From contig NC_031495.1 in the NCBI RefSeq assembly GCF_000237925.1, forward strand, positions 42,590,200-42,654,199: a stretch of 64,000 nt of DNA, read 5' to 3'. The stretch comes from Schistosoma mansoni (taxonomy: Eukaryota; Platyhelminthes; Trematoda; Strigeidida; Schistosomatidae). Position numbers and translations under genes: made by a program. The notes under the pieces are model-generated. The model searched no databases, was not told where the DNA came from, and saw only the letters and a list, made by a program, of their open reading frames with translations. Shown piece after piece: positions 59,201 to 64,000 of this stretch (position 1 is its first letter; every line of letters starts with the position of its first letter).

Positions 59201-62200
59201 TAGTTTACGTAATACTCCTCTTGACCACTTCTTTTAGTTTACAATTAATTTTTCTGTAGAAACTCAATCTGTTATCAGCTAAAAAACGTAAATATAGTGC
59301 TTGCTGTTATGTATACTTTAGCAAATAAGATACTGCATAAACTACAAACTTCTAAACTGGGAATGATTCATTTAGACATCCTTCACTATGTGTTGATTAC
59401 TTTGAATATTGATCACCATAGCTAGAATTGTTATTATTCATTGTTTGACATAATTTATACGGGTAGTCTGTTTAACCCAGCATATCAATCTCTTATTCCT
59501 TGTTTATTCAGATAACCGAATTAAAAACCAAGCTCAGTTCAAAACAAAAACAGATACACAATTTATTGATTGAACTAGAACAATCTAATCAAAGATTAAA
59601 TGCAATTGAAACACAATTTAACGCATACAGATCACAAACTAGTCAGAATGAAGAGAATTATCAAAGGTTATCGCGTGAATTTGTGATTATGAAACAGTGT
59701 AAAGAGCAAGCAGAATTGAATGCAAAAAATTGTGAAAACAATCGATTACTATATGAGAAACGAATGAAAGAATTGGATGACAAGTTAACTGTTGTCCTGA
59801 GTTTTTTTTATTCTTTAAGTTTTTATTTGTAGGGGCTTTTTTGTTTGTTTAGATAAGATACGTGCACATACAATACATTGTTCAGTATCTGAGTTTTCGA
59901 CATTGTTTCACCAGACGGTTCATGGAAATTTCGGACATTCTGATTTCATATACTCCCTTAAATTACGCCATTTCTACTCACAATAAAATATACCCATTTC
60001 CATCAATGGTTAAATTTTCAGTACGGTATACCAGGCATTTGAGCTTTGTAAAGCCTCGTTTGGAGAAGCCTATCGGCTTTTCTGGCAAAAAGACTGTTAT
60101 TTCAAGGCACGAAAACCGTCATAAATTTACTCATGAAACTCCTTTCGTATAATTATTGATTAGGCATTTGGAAACTACCTGTTCTTGTAACAATAAAGTA
60201 ACATTTACTTACTTGTTATTATTTTCAAATAAATGTTAATTTTTCTACATTGATTAAACCCATGTATTATCCGGTGACTGTGAGCATACTAGTTTATCCT
60301 ACTAATAAAAAATAAGATGTTACGTTACTATTTTGACAAAAACGTTCTGTATAAGTGTGCAGCTTCATATTCTTGCCATACATTATGATGAGTAAAAGAA
60401 GCTAGTCACTAAAATGTAGTAACTTTTAAACAATAGTGGTATACTCATATCCAAAATTTTGTAGTTTTCTGAGGAAGGAAAAATAAAATATTCGTCCTGA
60501 CATCGGTCTGGTGACAATTATCTTCAAACGACAAACAAATGTTTAATAATATCGATTTAATATCTTGTACCAACTTCAACTAATCCTAGTGTTATGGCTA
60601 AAATAAAATTGATATCATGACAAAAATAATCAGTAGTAATACGATAGACATAGTGATGACTTTTAAAGTTTATATATTTGAACTTTCAAATTAGAATTTT
60701 TTTAAAGATATCCTTCGAATCTACAAGTTGTTGCCTCTTGCCTTCTTTATCACTGATGTTTGTTAATTCTCAAAATGGCTTTACTTGTTGATAAATTTGA
60801 TGATTTATAGTATAAAAACTATTTTAATTATTATAAGTTATTCTACTGGCCAACACATCATTACAGAGTTTGCATGAAAATACCAAAATAAAACAAAGAA
60901 ATGATTTTAGGTACACAGTTTTACAAAATATGATTCTTTTTTCTGCTATCTTAATCTAAGATCAATAACCTAAATGAATATTTTTAGTTATGAACAAAGT
61001 AAACAACGTTATTATGGCGATATACAAGGATTAATGGATCAATTAGATATAGAACGTTCAAGGGCTGACGAACTCTTGCAAAAGATTGAACATAATCGCC
61101 GTCGAAATGAAGAACAACTTAAAACAGTATGATTATATATATATATATATATGCTCCAGAATAAATTAGCCTTCTTCATAATATCAGGACAAGCACAATT
61201 AGTTTCATAAAAATGTTTTACTTATTAGTTCGATTTGATAAGTTTATTTATAAAACTGATGAGAAATATTTAAATTCTTGTGGAAATGTTACACATTTTC
61301 CTTTATTTTCAGATAGTCATTACCCTCAGATTTTTTAACACTTTCGATTTCTTTTATGGTTGAAATCATGAGTCAATTGAAGCTAGACCACCATGGAAAA
61401 CCTGGAAACACTGGACAGTCATTTCGTCCTATTGTGGGACTCCTCAGCAGTGGGCATTCACAATCCTGCCTCGCGAGACTTGAACCCAGGACCTATCAGT
61501 CTCGCGCGCGAGCACTTAACCTNNNNNNNNNNNNNNNNNNNNNNNNNNNNNNNNNNNNNNNNNNNNNNNNNNNNNNNNNNNNNNNNNNNNNNNNNNNNNN
61601 NNNNNNNNNNNNNNNNNNNNNNNNNNNNNNNNNNNNNNNNNNNNNNNNNNNNNNNNNNNNNNNNNNNNNNNNNNNNNNNNNNNNNNNNNNNNNNNNNNNN
61701 NNNNNNNNNNNNNNNNNNNNNNTTCGTCCTATTGTGGGACTCCTCAGCAGTGGGCATTCACAATCCTGCCTCGCGAGACTTGAACCCGGGACCTGTCAGC
61801 CTCGCGCGCGAGCACTCAACCTCTAGACCACTGCACAAAACCCCTTCTGATAATAATCATATGCTCACTAGTGACTGGCTTCAAGAGGTATTTCCTGGAG
61901 TTCTAGTGAGAAGCAGTGTTCAGTGGAGTTCAACCTGGTCTATTGTGAGATAGTAACTCATTGAAGACAGTGGTGAACGGTTGTTCAATTTCGTGGATTG
62001 GTTGAAGTTAGACAATAATACCGTTGGATGCCGGCTCTGTGGTCTAGTGGTTAAGCGCCTGGGTTCGAATCTCGCGAGGCGGGATCGTGGATGCGCACTG
62101 CTGAGGAGTCCCACAATAGGACGAAACGGCCATCCAATGCTTTCAGGTTCTCCATGGTGGGCCAGCTGCAATGGACTCATGATTTCAACTTTAAAAAATC

Positions 62201-63190
62201 ACTAAAATCTCCACAAAAACCCCTTCTGATAGTTTCGAATTTATTTATGTTTATTCATCTTTATGATTGGTCTGATAATTACACTGTAATTTTGTTACAA
62301 GGGAATGATTGTTCAGAAAGTAACTATTCTTTATGATCATGCCTAGTAAAAAAATGCTTGTGTAGCTAACAATTTGTCCAAATTATTTAATGAACGATAC
62401 TTAGTGTTTCATCGTAAACACCTTAGTTCTTATGATAGTCTAGATGATTAGACATAATCTGAAGTTAATCCGTTATATTAAGTCAGATTCATTAATATTA
62501 ATGAGTAATTATTATATTATAAGGGTGATATTCATCGTGCATTTGCCTCAGATAGGATACTTATACAATCCATGATGTAACAGCGATATCATCCAACGTA
62601 AATCTAGCGGTAAATTCAGACGGAAAATTTCCTATTCTTGATTGCTGAAACGCTTTTTGTCTATACTTAAATGATCTTTTCCATGGCTTTTGAGGCTGAA
62701 TTTAAGGCGTTAAGCTGATTTTATCAGTACATTATAATGACACTGCTGACTCAAACATTTATTGAGAATAGAAATAAGTATGAAGACAACAACGCTTTGA
62801 GTACAACCAACTATTAGCAGGGTCATCAAAATGAAAGGATTTAGCACATGTGAAAAGATTTTAAAATATTTGAAGCATACATTGACAATCTTTTGGAGTA
62901 GCATAATAAGACCCTCGCAATCAAACAACTGTGGTAGTAGGAAATAACATCATCAAAAGATAAAATATATTTTATACATACGAAGATCCTCCATTTAATC
63001 ATTTTTACAATTATTGCTGACATTATAGATCGAACAAACTCAACAGAAGAAACTAGATACTCTGTTGGAAGATGGTCAAAAAGAGTTAAGAACACAGTTA
63101 GCTAAAGCGAATGAACAAATTAAAGAGCAACAAATAACAATATTTAATCAAGAATTAAAAATTTCTGCAATGGATTCAGATAAAAATGAG
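56242..63190 (+). CDS. Coiled-coil protein gene, at least four exons (partial)
   Basis: Predicted exons: 56242-56498, 59512-59783, 60988-61126 and 63029-63190. Phases agree (0; 2 to 1; 0; 0), and every junction has GT and AG. Exon 1 needs one base from an upstream exon not found, so the gene is partial at both ends. The product segment of about 277 residues is rich in Glu, Lys, Gln and Asn and reads as a long heptad coiled coil (KWIEKRNEYESEIKELKR, ITELKTKLSSKQKQIHNLL, LMDQLDIERSRADELLQK, LRTQLAKANEQIKEQQ). The first part (QNNEWSYTHGNQNSDH) is polar and probably disordered. The protein is not identified; candidates are structural or motor-associated coiled-coil proteins. Introns of 1.2-3 kb hold an RTE-like relic and SINEs. 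Confidence 0.72.
57857..58540 (+). pseudogene. RTE-like RT C-terminal relic in an intron
   Basis: Reads VIHFTYLGNLVQSDG, then LTQTENSPLAF, HHLWSR, then LQNVARMSWNNPVGD and, past a stop, DWNHVDRCRLPD and MASNRSQQKRHIYHLSSSRS. It matches the block order of the relic at 29470-30130. 5'-truncated and frame-broken. Confidence 0.72.
61358..61522 (-). repeat. Hammerhead SINE copy, minus strand, cut by gap
   Basis: On the minus strand it contains GGTTCAAGTCTCGCGAGG (box B region) followed by the hammerhead at 61454-61408. Ends at the assembly gap. Confidence 0.85.
61408..61454 (-). ncRNA. Hammerhead ribozyme in the SINE (minus)
   Basis: On the minus strand: CCACTG, core CTGAGGA, stem II GTCC/GGAC around CACAATA, GAAA, short stem III TGA/CTG, TC, CAGTGT. 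The core and stem II are intact, stem I pairs over five bases, and stem III is weak. Predicted cleavage is after the C at plus position 61414. Confidence 0.78.
61523..61722. other. Assembly gap (200 N)
   Basis: Placeholder of exactly 200 N. The 100 bases on its left match the 100 bases on its right with about four differences. Confidence 0.99.
61723..61840 (-). repeat. Hammerhead SINE copy, minus strand, partial
   Basis: Begins at the gap inside the hammerhead (GGACGAA on the minus strand) and extends through CTGAGGAGTCC, box B and box A (GGTCTAGAGGTTGAGTGC). Confidence 0.82.
61836..62232 (+). mobile_element. Hammerhead SINE, plus strand
   Basis: The unit contains a head region (GATTGGTTGAAGTTAGACAA), box A (GTCTAGTGGTTAAGCGCC), box B (GGGTTCGAATCTCG), the hammerhead at 62095-62140 and a tail ending TTTCAACTTTAAAAAATCAC. 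Boxes A and B are only a few bases apart because the GC-rich segment present in the minus copies is deleted. CACAAAA(A)CCCCTTCTGATA occurs at both its start and end, suggesting tandem-type unit boundaries or a target duplication. Confidence 0.82.
62095..62140 (+). ncRNA. Hammerhead ribozyme in the SINE (plus)
   Basis: Stem I GCACTG/CAATGC has one C-A mismatch. Core CTGAGGA is at 62101-62107, stem II GTCC/GGAC around CACAATA, GAAA at 62123-62126, and stem III CGGCCA has one mismatch. Predicted cleavage follows C62134. All invariant core positions are present. It lies downstream of the box A/B promoter on the same strand, so a Pol III transcript would include it. Confidence 0.85.
62233..63028. 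other. Intron sequence of the coiled-coil gene
   Basis: AT-rich; nothing else recognised. Confidence 0.4.
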
Positions 63191-64000
63191 GTTAGTGTAT
63201 AAATTGACATACACATCGCTGATAATCTACAGTCAGATATTTTCTAAACAATGTGAAAAAGACAATTATAAATACATGTGTAAATTCATCCACAGCTTGC
63301 AATAAAGTTCAAATATTTTGGCTAGTTACACAAAAGTAAAACTCTCATTGAATATACGAATTCATAAGAAAATATAAATCTAATTAATGTAGATATTACT
63401 GAGAAATTTCGGGTATGGCTCAACAAAAAATCAATGTAAGATTTGAAATCACTAAACGTTTTAATAGTGATACCATTTGTCTGTTCATGTGTGTAATATG
63501 ACTTACAGTAGTCTATATCAAAATAAAATGAAACTAATACCTAGTACTCTCTAGCTTTTCATAGTTCTGCCAATGATATCAGTTTGTAACTAAAATTGTT
63601 TGCAAACTATGCAGTTATTTCTACAAAAAACTAATATATGATAAACGTATGCTCCAATAGCTAGTGACTTCTAAGTGAATTCCCAGAATTTCTTAAAAGA
63701 AGCTTTAAATAGTAAATTCAACTGTAGGGACGGCCTCTTGTGAACTCAAGGAAGCTCGGATAGAGTCGAAGACATTCCACTCAATCATTTTTTGGAAGAA
63801 TATTCCAGAATCTCTACGTGAAGCTTCTTAATTGGAAAAATGCTAGAAACCAATGTATGAGAAATGAGCAACTGTAATGATGATTTCGTTTTTACTAAAA
63901 AACTATAAATACCTGAGCGTTTTGTACCATATTTGGCACTATTTGGAATAAGATCCCTTTACACTAGTCTTCTGTCTTCTAACTTACGACTTTGAGGGTC
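63191..64000. other. Probable intron to the right edge
   Basis: Follows the donor GAG/GTTAGT at 63191. No further exon recognised before the edge. Confidence 0.4.

Noticed and set aside
61356-61953. Open frames spanning the second N run
   Set aside because: Same reason; the flanking residues are SINE sequence.
62041-62080. tRNA gene at the box A/B motifs
   Set aside because: The boxes are too close for a cloverleaf; it is the SINE promoter.
1-64000. CRISPR arrays, operons, bacterial promoters or terminators
   Set aside because: The window is eukaryotic by introns and repeats. No regularly spaced short repeats or operon structure were seen.

Overview
The window looks like blood-fluke (Schistosoma) nuclear DNA. 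It is AT-rich and packed with retroelements: CsRn1/Boudicca-like Ty3 LTR retrotransposons, RTE-like and CR1/jockey-like non-LTR relics, a Penelope-like relic, and Sm-alpha-type SINEs that carry hammerhead ribozymes. It also has very short introns of 32-36 bp. No bacterial features, CRISPR arrays or rRNA genes were seen. The genus call is inference from these repeat families; the species cannot be fixed by eye. Two runs of exactly 200 N (12791-12990 and 61523-61722) are assembly gaps.

Layout. 1-1850 (minus) is the 5' part of a non-LTR retrotransposon: a leader, then an uninterrupted endonuclease reading frame running off the left edge. 1851-8561 has no recognised gene but contains a perfect 50-bp palindrome. 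8566-14393 is a Ty3/CsRn1-type element with identical 357-bp LTRs, a 4-bp target duplication, gag, a strong predicted -1 frameshift signal and pol; its integrase end is disrupted next to a gap. 16060-20150 (minus) is a decayed relative. 20365-23641 is a broken RTE-like element. 23836-24194 and 50504-50862 are near-identical LTR+PBS fragments.

25027-27763 is the one complete host gene: a seven-exon TRIM-NHL protein (RING, two B-boxes, coiled coil, NHL propeller) of about 843 residues, of the Brat/NCL-1/TRIM2-3 type. 29250-30135 and 57857-58540 are RTE-like reverse transcriptase remnants. 34060-35240 (minus) is a Penelope-like remnant.

35497-46504 is a nest of LTR elements. An older Ty3 element with 159-161-bp LTRs (37140-46504) has its integrase split by a young Boudicca-like element (40420-45763) with identical 326-bp LTRs. 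Upstream are a solo LTR and a solo LTR inserted inside another solo LTR. 47253-47519 is a SINE with a hammerhead and a 17-bp target duplication. 48662-50100 holds SINE and LTR scraps. 52130-53205 (minus) and 53590-53881 (plus) are non-LTR relics.

56242-63190 contains at least four exons of a host coiled-coil gene that continues off the right edge. Its introns carry an RTE relic and a cluster of hammerhead SINEs.

The strongest functional signals are the gag-pol frameshift cassette at 9974-10018, repeated in simpler form at 41732-41776, and the hammerhead SINEs. I did not find a clearly new system. Most of the window is layered transposition around two host genes.
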